From NCBI GenBank assembly GCA_961205875.1, contig OY540821.1:5270001-5334000 (forward strand): 64,000 bases of DNA. The letters are read 5' to 3'. The translations under genes and the position numbers were made by a program. Position 1 is the first letter of the stretch, and every line of letters begins with the position of its first letter. Source of the DNA: Sialis fuliginosa (Eukaryota; Arthropoda; Insecta; Megaloptera; Sialidae). The notes under the pieces were generated by a model. The model saw nothing but the letters and a program-made list of their open reading frames with translations, searched no databases and had not been told where the DNA came from. This document shows positions 12,418-23,390 of this stretch, piece after piece.

Positions 12418-12541
12418 TACTGTACAGACAGCGCCTTTATAGATTTACAAACTCGCTAATCGGACGTTTGTTAGTTAGACAATCTCAGTAATTCGACGTT
12501 ATACTAGTTTTCATTGTGTCCAATTAAAGAAGTTGTACTGT
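12418..12541 (-). mobile_element. Tigger/pogo-like terminal remnant
   Basis: Read on the minus strand this begins TACAGTACAACTTCTTTAAT and continues through TAACGTCGAATTACTGAGA. It resembles the familiar 'CAGTACAACCTCTTTAATCC...AACGTCGGATTA' terminus of pogo/Tigger elements. Only about 120 bases remain and no transposase is visible. Confidence 0.5.
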
Positions 12542-12597
12542 ATTATTATTAATACAAAATTATGATAATATTAATTAATACTGGAACTGTTAGGCTC

Positions 12598-12626
12598 CTG
12601 ATGAGGACTTCATGTGAAATCGAAAC
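12598..12626 (+). ncRNA. Hammerhead-ribozyme-like core motif (unproven)
   Basis: CTGATGAG (12598-12605) and CGAAAC (12621-12626) lie 15 bases apart, the two conserved strands of a hammerhead core. The intervening ACTTCATGTGAAAT can form a TTC/GAA stem, but pairing next to the core is poor (one G-C, one G-T, then mismatches). Stems I and III are not obvious. It may be a decayed ribozyme or a chance match. Confidence 0.25.
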
Positions 12627-13159
12627 ACATTGACATTGTTTTATTGTGGTTAAGGTGTATATTTTTAGTTTAATATTAATTAATGTTTAAAATATAATAT
12701 AAAACTTTAATAGAGCATTTTAACCTTAAATAAAATAACGATTTATCATCATAAAGACGACCAAAAATTAATTAATTTTAATAACAAGACAATGGGTAAC
12801 GAAAAATCAAATTATGTCTTTTTAAACACACGGCCTGTCTGGTAACAGCGAAATGTCGGAAACTTTATGACGAAGCTACAAAATACAAGTGAGTCTCGTT
12901 CAACCACTCGGCGTACATTGTTTACAGTGGCGTCACTAAATATAATATTTTTATCTAAATAAATTTTTCGGCATACAAAGTAGCATATGTCCTTCCTCAG
13001 AATGCAAGCTATTTCCCTGCCAAATTTCAACGGTTTAGCCGTTAAAAGGTAACAAACAGACAGACAGAGAGACACACTTTCCCATATTAGTACGGATTAC
13101 GGTCCTGCGTTTATGGGGCCCCAAACTGAAAAATTGTTCCGGAAAAATATTAGGAAATA

Positions 13160-13626
13160 CAGTGTAACCTTAATATAACGAGCCTCAATATAACGATTTC
13201 CTCGATTTAACAAATTTTTGAAATCCCCTAGAACTGCCCGTAAGAGCTAATGCAAAATATACCTTTATATTACGAATACATTTGTCAACAACCTCTTTAT
13301 AACGAATTTTTCGACAGGTTCAGACACGTTAAATTTTTCGTAAGACAATCATTATAGTTTTTTTGTTGTTTGTCACTGTTGCTAGTTTTAAAGTTGCAAT
13401 GGCTGAAAAACAAAAAAGGTGTTCCTTAACCGTCGCAAAGAAACGAGAAATCATTAAGTATGTAGACGAGAATCCTACAACGAAAAAAATAGACATCGCT
13501 ACATTCTTACCTTGTTATAACGAATTGTAGACCAATATAACAAACCTCACTGTAACAAATTACTTGGTATAAGTATAACGAATATTTTCTACTTCCCTTC
13601 AGTTTTGTTATATCGAGGTTGCACTG
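13160..13626 (+). mobile_element. Tigger/pogo-like DNA transposon, internally deleted
   Basis: Ends CAGTGTAACCTTAATATAAC and ATATCGAGGTTGCACTG are inverted repeats flanked by TA (13158-13159 and 13627-13628), as expected for Tc1/mariner-pogo elements. 'TATAACGA' repeats fill the subterminal regions. A short transposase start (13399-13530) remains, while the DDE domain is gone. The length, 467 bp, is far below the 2-3 kb of an autonomous Tigger. Confidence 0.82.
13399..13530 (+). pseudogene. N-terminal remnant of a Tigger/CENP-B-like transposase
   Basis: The frame encodes 43 residues from ATG to TAG. MAEKQKRCSLTVAKKREIIK then YVDENPTTKKIDIATF resembles the first CENP-B-type helix-turn-helix of pogo/Tigger transposases ('K..LSL..K..II..VE.G.....IA..F'). 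After TF the frame runs into subterminal DNA and stops. The second DNA-binding helix set and the catalytic DDE domain are absent, so it cannot encode an active transposase. Confidence 0.72.
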
Positions 13627-14484
13627 TATTAATAAATAAAAACAAAAATAAATTATTTCAGATTGTTTTTAACTTTACTTTTTTATTTTTTAGCTTAATT
13701 AAATAAATTGTTCTGTAAAAGTTAAAAAAAATTGAAATACTTATCCGAGCTTATTTTTTTGCAATTTTATCTAAAGTTGATGGTTTCCAAGTAAAAAATT
13801 CTTGAATGTTCAAAATCTAATTATTTTGTTAAATATCGTAAAATAATGTTAATTTAATTTTTTCACAGATCTGCAATAAAAAAGAGGTTCCTTTAAAAAA
13901 ACAACTAAAATGACCTTCATGTGATCTCCAAACATCAACCAAAAATAATTTTGATCCCCCTTTAAACTTTAAACCCTTCATTTTTTGTTAAAAACATTTT
14001 TCTCTATCTTGCTTTTTTTTAATATTAGTCTGAGGCTATTGAAATGGATCACTCTGTATATTTATTTTCTCCTTAAGTAGATAAAATACTGTTAAGATTA
14101 AAACGTAAATACCTATAATATCAATTGTAATAGATTTGTTTTTATTGTATCATATACCTTGTAACTACGCCACTGGCTGTTTAAATATTAATTAAAGACG
14201 TTACAAATGCGATGACGAAGGGTTTCAATTATTAAAAACACCCACCAAAGCGAGAATTGTAAAAGCTATGTGTTATTTTAGAATTTCATTCAATTAGATT
14301 ATTATCTCCATCACATTTAATTAAATAAAAATATTAATGGTTATGATAGGATCTTGAATTTTCATCAACTTGACTTGCAGTGTTTGAAAAGCCTTTTGAA
14401 GGTCATGTGACTTTTGATTCTTATATGTTAAAAGTAGATGAAAACTACATATAGCGAGTAGATTTAACTTGGGTTGCATAAAGC

Positions 14485-15294
14485 AAAACATCTGCCAAGT
14501 AAATGCACAGTGCTTCCTCGTGCTAAATTCACTAAAACCGATAGTGTCCAGATAAATTGCCTGGCATTGGTTAACCATTTAATTTTTATACAAATTTTAC
14601 TAAAAAATCTTAGTTCGAATTTTTTCTTAAAACGCACCTGAATATTTTTTCATATATTTTTAATTTTTTGACAATTTCAATCTAAATCTAAATTTATGCA
14701 AATGTCAAAATGACATTTAAAACGTCAAAGTGACATTTAAAACGCCAAAGTGAGATTTAAAACGTCAAAATGACACTTAATATATCCAATCAAATATCAA
14801 TTTAGAAAAACAAAACACGAATTTTTAAAATTAATTTAGATAAATCTTTGTAAGGGAATATTTTACAACAAACGTAGTAGACCCATATTATAGGAAATTT
14901 AATTCTCTACAAAAAATATTCTATAAAATTTTCTCGTAACATGTGTCGTTCTTGAGATATCTTGAAAAAATAAATATTTTGGGGTGTCACCCCTCCCCCT
15001 TACACACGATTTTGATGATTTTGAAATGGGACCGTCCTCAAACCAATCCCAACCATCCGACCAAGTTTCAATAATATCGGTTCAGTGGTTCATGAGTTAT
15101 GCGTGTGACAAGGATTCAGGGGACAGACGGACGGACGGACACACAGACAGACAGACAGACACGGAACGAAAAGTGTTTGTCTTGACGTGAAACGGATAAA
15201 TAAATTAAAAATTTTGAAATTGGAGAACTTTTTTTTTGTCTCAATCTGAAACGATCACATAGCTTATCGTATCTTCGATATTGTGAGGAAGCAA
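14485..15294 (+). mobile_element. Family A element, full length (Helentron-like)
   Basis: The 5' end is ACATCTGCCAAGTAAATGCA followed by TGCTTCCTCG. The 3' end is a hairpin, GCTTATCGTATCTTCGATAT then TGTGAGGAAGC. TGCTTCCTCG recurs inverted in the 3' end as a subterminal repeat. Before the 3' end is a GACGGACGGAC...CAGACAGAC tract. This layout and the lack of a target duplication match Helentron-associated elements (DINE-1 type). It carries no coding capacity, and the opposite arm of the surrounding fold-back gives the empty site. Confidence 0.78.
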
Positions 15295-15350
15295 AATTAA
15301 TCATGATTAGTTAATCAGTTGTTTTCAAACCATTATTACGTCAATTCTAA

Positions 15351-16097
15351 AATATCGGTATGGAGAACCATACATGACTTCCATGTTCTTTCTATCTTTT
15401 TAAATATCAATTTTTTGAAAAATATTTTATTAATATAATCTACTACTATGAATATAAATTTCGTAATACATAAAAAACATATATACTTACGACGGTTACA
15501 GCAGTTATTGCCATTTGTATATAAATATATAATGTCAAAAACATAATACACATTTCGTAGAACAACTAATTTGACAATTTGAATTTAGTTGCATTTGTTT
15601 CCATGGTAACATGAATTAATGACGTATTAATTAGTATTTTAAATTCAAATTTTAAGTGTGTTTTTCACCCCTTTAATGGCTGTTTGAGCACGTACAAATA
15701 ATATATGTCCCTTAGATTAAATTGAACTGTAAATGTACCAAATCTTATCAAAATTAGTGAGATAATACTCGCAATGTTCACTCTTTAGACGAAAATAGTT
15801 ACAAAATTTCGAATATTTCTAAAACCCTTAATCCGATTAGCACCAAAATCAATAGGTCTGGAGTACTCACTGAGACAAACATTTTCCCCAAAAATAATTC
15901 AGATCGGTAGATTTTTACAGTAGTTATCATTAACGAAAAAAAAATCTACATCCTGACACACAGACACACGCACAGCCGCCATGCGGAAATTAACTTTCTT
16001 TACGTTTTGAAGTTAGTACAATCAGAATTTGTCATTTTCTCGGACACGATTTTTCGATGGTATTACAATACTTCAATTTCTTTCAGAACATGGAAGT
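15351..16097 (+). mobile_element. Family H element (Helentron-like), copy 1
   Basis: It starts AATATCGGTATGGAGAACC, then ACTTCCATGTTC, and ends GAACATGGAAGT, a 12-bp inverted subterminal pair. A CACACAGACACACGCACAGCC tract lies near the 3' side. It matches 30134-31064 over most of its length. Confidence 0.72.
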
Positions 16098-16258
16098 AAA
16101 AACAATAACGGTTATAATAAATTTTATAAGGTAAAAAATTATCATATTTAGTGAATTGTTCATTTACAAAATGAGATTAAGTTAATAATTGACATTAATT
16201 ATGGTTTGATAACAACCGATTAACTAATCGTGGTTAGTTTTGCTTTATGCAACCCAAG

Positions 16259-16620
16259 GTTTGTCTTTAAAGTATTTTGTGTTAAAGAGGTCTTGCTATA
16301 TAACGCGAATTTTGAGGGATTTTACAGGATTTTTTTTAGAAAAAATAAATGGTGGATTCTTTTGAAAGTTCTGTATTATATTTATTGACATTTTAAATAT
16401 ATTTCTTGAAAATTTCATTAAAATTTTTTTTATTGATTCCCCGCTAGAAATATATAGCTTCGAAACCTACACGGTTATATTATCTATATTTATCTGAAAG
16501 AGTTGATGCTATTTTTTTATTAATTAATAGTACGAGTATATTTGGTTCATCGACGAGAAAAATAGTTTTTTAATGAGAGACATTTTTCAGTTTCTTGATT
16601 TAGAAAACCTAAATAATAAA
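16259..16620. other. AT-rich intron, nothing recognised
   Basis: No repeat family, open frame or motif could be supported in this stretch. Confidence 0.5.
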
Positions 16621-17048
16621 AAAAAAATTAAGGAGGCCTCTGAGTCACTTGTTGCCCCGGGGCCCCCGCAGGGGTTATTTTAGTGTGTAGTTGTAGCTTG
16701 TTTCTGCAGTTGTAAAAGCTAATTTGTGTAGTGCAAAAAATTGAAAAAATGTATAAAAGCAAAAAATGTGTGGAAAAAAGGTCATTGCAATTGTAAAAGC
16801 GAAAAATATAAGAAATGTAGAGCAAAAAAGGTCATTGCGGTTATAAAAGCTAAAATGTAAGACATGTAGAGCAAAAATAGGTTATTGCGGTTGTAAAACA
16901 AAAAAATGTAAGAAATGTAGATACAAAAATAAAGGTCATTGCAGCTGAAAAACAAAAATTGTAAGTATGGAGCAAAAAAATAGTCGTTGTAGTTGTAAAT
17001 TTTTTTTAAAATCACCCCGGCGCCCTCGAGCCTCTAGTTACGGCCCTG
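16621..17048 (-). mobile_element. hAT-like element with shared minisatellite core, left end missing
   Basis: The right end AGCCTCTAGTTACGGCCCTG is the inverse of the CAGGGCCGTAACTA terminus of the element at 26120. The interior has about five units of roughly 60 bp (AAAGGTCATTGCGGTTGTAA...AGAAATGTAGAGCAAAAA) whose complement is the core of the hAT MITE at 7770. No left terminus or target duplication was found. Confidence 0.6.
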
Positions 17049-17536
17049 GTACCGAGCTGTAAACACAAACAAATTGGTAACATAGATAGAAGAAATCAGG
17101 CATAGTATCTACCAAAAATTAATACTATATTATTGTTCTGTCTAATCTTATTATTTATTGACTTTTTCTTCTTCTTCAAGTCGTTCTTATACAAAAGAAA
17201 TCTCCCCCAATCAAAATACAGCATCGCTAATCGCTTTATTGGCTTATAGGGACACATATATTTTTTTAATGGGAGTAAATTTTTTGTGCTCAAAAGGGAT
17301 TTTTATTATTTGTCAAGGCCACTTGATGTATGGAATTATTGTGTTGATAAAAAAATATTGAATGTTGTAATACTGTTATCGAGTACAATTTAAAATTGTA
17401 TTTAAGTCAGGAGGGGGGGGGGGGGAGTAAATTTGTTTTTATTAATTTAAAATCTGTTCACCTTACTTTTGAATTTCGGGTATACCTAAAAATTATAGTG
17501 AATTTCCCTGAAAACTCTTTAGTTCCTTATGTTAAT
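17049..17536. other. Intron sequence, no element recognised
   Basis: AT-rich sequence with a poly-G run near 17412-17424. No repeat relationship was identified. Confidence 0.45.
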
Positions 17537-17570
17537 TTTGCTTCCTCCCAATATCGAAGATACGAGAAGC
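17537..17570 (-). mobile_element. Family A terminal hairpin fragment
   Basis: TTTTGCTTCCTCCCAATATC and GAAGATACGAGAAGC are the 3' hairpin of family A in reverse orientation, without the rest of the element. Confidence 0.6.
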
Positions 17571-17584
17571 TTAGTAGTTACTGA

Positions 17585-17954
17585 GTTAGAAGGGGGTAGG
17601 GCAAAATAATATACTGCTTGGAGTCCCCAGTTGGCACCATTTATAAAAATTAGGGTCAAATTCTACTGATTGAGATATACATTTTATTTTTTTCTTGGAT
17701 TTGCTTTAAAGCAAAAGTTTCTTTTTAATGATCTTTAAAATTATCTACTTTTGGATATACCGTTCTATTTAATTTTGCTGAGAAATGGGCATATACCCCT
17801 CAAACTACCCCCCAAGGGAGAGTTTTAGGGGGTTGAAAATATTTTCCTGAAATTCTTTAGGATCGATATACATGGTAAATTTGTTATCATAAAACTCTAT
17901 CTTCAATAGTTTATGCGTAAAACATAGTGGATGGGTGGTCTGGAACACTCGGTA
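17585..17954 (-). mobile_element. Family F element, one arm
   Basis: The right end GGTCTGGAACACTCGGTA is the diverged inverse of TACCGGGTGTTCCAGACC at 48992. ACTCTATCTTCAATAGTTTA and CGTAAAACATAGTGGATGG match it throughout. The left end is not defined. The TTTGCTTTAAAGCAAA-type segment near 17700 also links it to family G. Confidence 0.6.
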
Positions 17955-17962
17955 GAGATAAT

Positions 17963-18256
17963 TAAAGATTGAAAAAATAGTTGTTATTTTCAATGAAATA
18001 GTTACTAGTTGAATTTTTTTTCGGAAAATAGTTGATAAATAGTTTTTTTTACGATTTAATAATAATTAGTGCAAACGAAGCAATAAAAAGTGTCGCAAAT
18101 AGTTTTAAAATAGTTGGAAAGGTAGTTGCAAATAGTTGATTTCAAATTGTGTTCAATCAAACCAGTTTTCTGAAAACGGCGGAGATATGTAATAAAAATT
18201 ACAATAGGTAAATGCATTTTTTCGCAATAGTTGAAAAACTATTTTTCCAATCTCTA
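17963..18256. mobile_element. Family E hAT-like MITE with perfect target duplication
   Basis: Ends TAAAGATTGAAAAAATAGTT and AACTATTTTTCCAATCTCTA are inverted repeats, flanked by GAGATAAT at 17955-17962 and 18257-18264. It inserted directly beside the family F end. The interior has many GTTGAAAAACTA/AATAGTT motifs. Confidence 0.85.
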
Positions 18257-18407
18257 GAGATAATAAATTAATACGTTTTCTAATTCACGTTACAAATGCA
18301 ACTAAATTCAAATTATCATAACCTTATTGTACAATTCTGTTTAAATTATGTTATTTAGGATAATACAAAACTAATATTAAAAATATTTTAAATATAAGTA
18401 AAATAAA

Positions 18408-18443
18408 ATGGAACATGAAAGTCATGTATGGTTCTCCATACCG
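18408..18443 (-). mobile_element. Family H end fragment
   Basis: GGAACATGAAAGTCATGTAT then GGTTCTCCATACCG is the inverse of the family H start at 15351, next to the family D element. Confidence 0.6.
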
Positions 18444-18453
18444 TTAATTATAT

Positions 18454-18868
18454 ATACAGTGTATTCCAAGTTGATTAAGTCATAGGAATTTTAACATGGG
18501 GGCAATTAGAAATGTTGTAGTAACCTTTGGTCAAACTTAACAATGTGTGATTGGTGCATTTTGAAATGCCACCACAAAATTTAATAAAATAGTAATTAGT
18601 ATTTTGTTTTCAAATTTTTATCTGCCAAAAAATATTATTATTATTTTATCTAGGATGCTTTTTTTAATTTCATTCATGTATTTTATTCTTTGTTAATATT
18701 GAAAACAAAATACTGTTGATTAATTTAAAATTTATCAGTTAGTTTCGAGGCGGCATTTCAAAATGCACCAATCACACATCGTTAAATTTGATCAAAGGTT
18801 ACTACAACACTTCTAATTGTCCCCATGTTAAATTTCCTATGGCTTAATCAACTTGGAATACACTGTAT
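18454..18868. mobile_element. Family D MITE, uninterrupted copy
   Basis: The left end ATACAGTGTATTCCAAGTTG and right end CAACTTGGAATACACTGTAT form inverted repeats that continue, with changes, about 50 bases inward, and TA flanks both ends. The interior has a further internal inverted pair (TGGTGCATTTTGAAATGCC and GGCATTTCAAAATGCACCA). It serves as the empty site for the Harbinger-like insertion in the copy at 39391. Confidence 0.82.
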
Positions 18869-19481
18869 GTATATATTTACTAGGTAATTTTAATTGTCCT
18901 AGCTTCTGAGCTAGGTACTTCATTACTACCAACTTGATAAATGCTTAAAAAAACCGCTTCCGCCTGCAACGTGTTAACCGACCGCTAATTGTTATATAAA
19001 AGTCACTAATTTCATTAACTCGCTTTCAGATGATGTAATATTCATAGAGAGAGCTACATCTAGCGACGAACGTCTGTAATTACAAACACTGCTGCTTTGT
19101 GCAGATTGCAGAGAGTGTGTAGGGGAGACCCATACCTGCATGTCTTCAATCTCTGTCTATAAAATGTTATTCTCCTTTAGAAATTTAACTCAAAACATAA
19201 TAATGAGAGTAATTTAAAAAAATTTCACCATATTATTTTTCTTTTAACTCGTGGCCAACATACGACTTTATCATCTCTGAGGTAATAATTATCCTTTTTG
19301 ACCTTCCTTAAATCCATTCTGTCTATTTTTGTCACGATGTCTGTAACTCAAAAACTATATATAGAAAGGTGAAATTTTATACTAAGAATCATAGACATAG
19401 AGACATGGATTGCGCATTCTATATTAACATAACAAAAGTGAAGACAGAGATATAATATAACCCAAACAATGCTCTATATTG
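18869..19481. other. Intron sequence, no element recognised
   Basis: Mixed sequence with no repeat relationship, open frame or motif that I can support. Confidence 0.45.
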
Positions 19482-19813
19482 TGTCCGGTATTATAAAGGA
19501 CCTAGCAAATTTGCTAGCCAGCAATTACTTTCAAATGAGATATCAAACTTATATGACAGTTCTTTTGGAGTTTGTTAAAGACTTTGACAAGTTTCACGCA
19601 CGCGTTGTAGGTAAATACCAACAGTATTAAAATAGTGGTGATATTATGAAAATTATTTTGTACGGTGAAAGATGCCAACTGTGTTACAATTAGTTGAAGT
19701 GTCACTGCTCTAAATTCCATAACTAATCCATAGATACTAGTACAGAATTAATACCCCATTTGAAAGTAATTGCTAGCTAGCAAATTTTCCTAGCTCATTT
19801 ATAATACCGGACA
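19482..19813. mobile_element. Family J MITE, copy 1
   Basis: TGTCCGGTATTATAAAGGAC then CTAGCAAATTTGCTAGC at the left is mirrored by GCTAGCTAGCAAATTTTCC and TTTATAATACCGGACA at the right. It matches 44320-44650 closely. The target duplication is unclear here (TTG against TTA). Confidence 0.8.
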
Positions 19814-19877
19814 TTAGACTCAAAATCAGCTCTATCTCTTCTTTGTGAAGACTCGATTACAGTCCATCCTCTATGTC

Positions 19878-19945
19878 AGCGGTCACCAAACTACGGTTTG
19901 CGGGCTGGATCCGGCCCTTCAAAGATTTTCATCCGACCCCCGATT
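19878..19945 (+). mobile_element. hAT-like terminal fragment
   Basis: CAGCGGTCACCAAACTACGG then GCTGGATCCGGCCC resembles the 'CAGCGGTGGCCAACC..GGCCC' end of hAT MITEs. No opposite end was found; 19946-20721 is otherwise unrecognised. Confidence 0.45.
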
Positions 19946-20721
19946 TTTATACAGGATGATTCAGCACTGTCATGCCAAGCTTGAACTGTACATTGAAAAC
20001 TAAAAGTTTTGCTGTTGGTATCTCTTATATTTTAAGCCAGAGTTAGTTTTTATGTTAATAATTCATTATTTATTGTATATGAGAGCCTCTTCGAGAAATT
20101 TCACTCTAGACTACGATATAGAAAAGCTCATCAAAAATATCGTATAATATATAAATACATTAAAAATTATATTGCAATAATCACACCAACAAACATTTTA
20201 TCAAAATTTAAAAAAAATGCTTCAAAATATTGCAAAATTATAGTTTTATATTTCTTATTGCCAAAAACAATTGAATTTTCCTTATTTCAATAATTTTTTA
20301 CTTAAAAGTATATCTCAAGAGATGATCCTTTCTAATCTAATAGAGAATATTAAAACCACTTACCAACTTAGAAACACTAATAAAACGTTAAAACTTCAAT
20401 GTCCCTAGACACAATTGTCTCCTTTACTTCTACCAACTTGTTATAAATGAATATCTCTAGTAAACTTCACTTTAACTGAAATTAATTATTACAGGTGTAC
20501 TTTTATTTCTTTCTAGCAAACTTTTGACATGGTATTAATGTTCTTTTACAGTTACAACCGCATGTTTTTATCGTTTCGTGTTTTGTTTTTTGTTTGTCTG
20601 TAGAGAAATAAACGAAATTTCTACAGTTTTTTTATAAACAAAAAACATGCGTGCTTAAATATAAATTACGAAAACGTAAAAAAAATTATTTACTTTATTA
20701 ACAAGTACTTATATTTAAGGG

Positions 20722-20860
20722 GTTTTACGATTCTTTAATTTATAACTTTTGTGTCATAGTACATATCATTTTGTAATCATAAGTAAGTGTCCATCATTGG
20801 ATGCCAATTACTGGTGTAACTTTATCCATTACTGGAGAAAAAACAAAATATATTTTTTTA
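20722..20860 (+). mobile_element. Family B internal fragment
   Basis: ACGATTCTTTAATTTATAAC, TGTCATAGTACATATCATTT and TTTATCCATTACTGGAGAAA match family B interiors. Both ends are missing. Confidence 0.6.
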
Positions 20861-20943
20861 GAATAATAAAAAGAGCAATTAAATTAAATTTGGAGGGTTT
20901 ATTGTACATATCTCAAAACAATTTTTTTTAAATGAAATATAAA

Positions 20944-21061
20944 ACTAGCTTTGGGTTGGGGTGAGACCCTTTAGGTCCACACAATTAACTTCCCAACATG
21001 GTATGATTATAAAGACTTGAATACTGATTATTTATTGTTTCCATATAGTTTATGTGAATAA
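20944..21061 (+). repeat. Family U repeat, copy 1
   Basis: GGGGTGAGACCCTTTAGGTC, CACACAATTAACTTCCCAAC and ATACTGATTATTTATTGTTT recur at 58320-58437 with few changes. It leads straight into family G sequence here but not there. Confidence 0.65.
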
Positions 21062-21522
21062 AATACTGCTTTTAGCCCTCTACAGACGCCATTTTAGAGT
21101 TAGAAAAAAATAAAAATATGGTCAAATTCTACTAATTGAGATGTACATTTTGACATGTCTTGGTATACAATTTTTTTTGTTTTTTTTTTTGGATTTGCTT
21201 TAAAGCCCCCTACATGCACCATTTTTGATTTAGAAAAAAAAATAGAAAAATGGTCAAATTTCGCTTATTTGGTTATACATTTTAACGTGCCACATGCCTT
21301 GGTATAAATAAATATATTTTTTTTACCTAGCTTTAGCTCCTTATTGCCCCCCCTGAATAAATAAATCAATAAATTTATACATATTTTACTAGAGCGTGTC
21401 ATTTTACATGTTCAGTAAAAATTTCAAGTTTCTAGCTTATATAGTTTACGAGCTATTTGGCTTTGAGTGAAAAGGACGGACGACAAAGTGAGATTAATAG
21501 AGTTTCTTCGGAACCCTAAAAA
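21062..21522 (+). mobile_element. Family G element, 3' portion (Helentron-like)
   Basis: It shares TTTGGATTTGCTTTAAAGCC, CATGCCTTGGTATAAA, TTACCTAGCTTTAGCTCC and the end TTTCTTCGGAACCCTAAAAA with 60401-61492. The GGAC tract is reduced to AAGGACGGACGAC. The 5' AGGGTTCCGAAG partner is absent. Confidence 0.65.
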
Positions 21523-23390
21523 CAGTTGGGTCTGTTGGCACTAAAATTGAACCAAACTAGCTTTTTTTATTTTTGCAAAATTTATACATCTTTAGTAAAA
21601 AAAATTTCCTCCGTCCGCCTCTCTGGGACCGATCGCCCCCTACGCCCTTAGGTAAATACGTCAATGGTAGCCAGTACCTTATTTTTGTATCAATATTTTT
21701 CGAGTCATATGTAAGTATTTAATAAAATATTCAAAATTCTGAGTAAAAAAATCCACCGCGGTTTTCAGATAGTTAAACACATTGCACCTATTATCAAAGC
21801 TAGAACTATGAAAAAGAACTTATGGCAAATGGGGATTCTTTTATCTCTCCTTACGAGTAGGTCGGGGGCGAAGGGGGAGTATAATGGCAAATGGGAGGTG
21901 TAGGCGGTTACTAAAGCTGTTCATTAAGGTCACTAGCGCATCCACCGACATTATTTTTATCTCGATTCTTGTTTTTATAGCTCTTAAAGAAAATGGTAGC
22001 AAATTCTATTCGAATTATGTTTAAAGCTTGATTGTTATGACTATATCTTGGAAATGGAAGAGAGAAAGGGGAGGGGGGGGGGGGGGGTGAAAAGTTCTTT
22101 GAAAAATAGAATGTGCGGTTTAAAATATCTTGGTTTAAGAAAGTGATATTGAACAGATCAGTTTTTAAAAGAAACTTTGAAATAAATTTTTCAAAAAATA
22201 GTTATTAAGTATAATATTACAAGCATTTGTCTTTGAAAAAAGTATACATAATTGAGTACACTTACACATTTAATAAGAGCAGTTTTTTAATTAATTAAGT
22301 GTTGCTGCGACGAGACCTTCTTATACGTGTTTCTAATTAGGTATTATAGTTTGTTTTTTTTAATTGTGGTTAACTGATAAAATATAAAAAAATATTAAAA
22401 TTACATAAATTATAGAAATACGTTTTAAAAATTATTTTAAAAATATGAGGTTTTTCCATGACGAAAATGAAGCCTTGATATAAAAGTAAATAATTCTATG
22501 ATTTTTCGTTTTTGAGTTATATACAGCGTCTACAGACAGACCGGTAGACAGACACACATAAATCAAAATTTTCAGTTCGCCGTTCGGAACATTCCGCGGC
22601 TGCCCACTCGAAAATGTCCTATTTTTAAGAATTTTCACAAATAAAAAAGTTGGAAGACTCGTCAAAAAGAAGCCACTGACGAAGTTTCAGAAGTATGGTA
22701 TAATAAATTAACAAAAGGGTCGACGTACTGATGACTATAAAAACATATAAAACAAAGATTTCTTGGCCCAAGTCAACATTTTTACTTTACTACATATTTG
22801 TAATTTTATTGCATATGAAGTAAAAATTAAATATTTTCATCTATTCCACATTAATAAAAATAACGAACACAATTATTTAAAATAATAACACCCTTTCTAC
22901 ACATATAATACGCAGTTGAAGTCGTCGGTAAAGTAGACCGCGTTAATTTCAAATCAAATATTGAATCGCTAACGACATCTATCGTTAAACATGAGAAACA
23001 GACTGGAACATTTTAACGAGTTTCTATAGGTATGTATAGTATTCAATGTTTTTACGTTCTTAAGGGTTAATATTTATTCATACTATTATAATTTATTTAT
23101 ATACAGTAGTGTATATGAGGTTTTACAAATTTTGACCCAAGAGGCACATTTTTATGTCCATATTAAAAATTTGAATTGGCCGACAAAAACTTTTTTTAAT
23201 GTTTCTATTTTTGTAGGGTTTTGTTTAGAACAGGCCTGGCCAACCCAAATTGCACCACGGGCCGCATTGACGATCTAAAATTTTCTAAAAAACGCGTTTA
23301 AATTTTTCTGAGGGTCATAACCAGCCACGCTATTTGCTCTTACTAAATTGACTAATTGTTTTTACATATTTTTGAATTAGTTTACATTTA
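21523..23390. other. Intron sequence with one hAT-like end
   Basis: Mostly unrecognised. A poly-G tract lies near 22072-22088. At 23232-23275 CAGGCCTGGCCAACCC and CCACGGGCCGC resemble a hAT MITE terminus without a partner. Confidence 0.45.

Larger units (their letters stand above)
12925..14175. mobile_element. Composite hAT-like element containing a Tigger relic
   Basis: The left end is CAGTGGCGTCAC and the right end TAACTACGCCACTG. Flanks ATTGTTTA (12917-12924) and GCTGTTTA (14176-14183) share 6 of 8 bases. Inside are a family M fragment (about 12955-13093, AGAATGCAAGCTATTTCCCT and a CAGACAGACAG tract), the Tigger relic at 13160, and family O sequence at 13755-14060. Treating it as one element is an inference. 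Confidence 0.5.
14468..16258. mobile_element. Fold-back MITE hosting a family A and a family H insertion
   Basis: The left arm (CTTGGGTTGCATAAAGCAAA at 14468, resuming after the A insertion with CATGATTAGTTAATCAGTTG and TTTTCAAACCATTATTACG) is the inverted copy of 16170-16258 (TTAATTATGGTTTGATAAC, CGATTAACTAATCGTGG, TTTTGCTTTATGCAACCC). Without the two insertions the host would be about 230 bp. Confidence 0.75.

Noticed and set aside
10509-14175. One 3.7-kb hAT element from CAGTGGCGTAATTTG to TACGCCACTG
   Set aside because: Flanks ATTCATAC and GCTGTTTA do not match; the end at 14175 pairs better with 12925.
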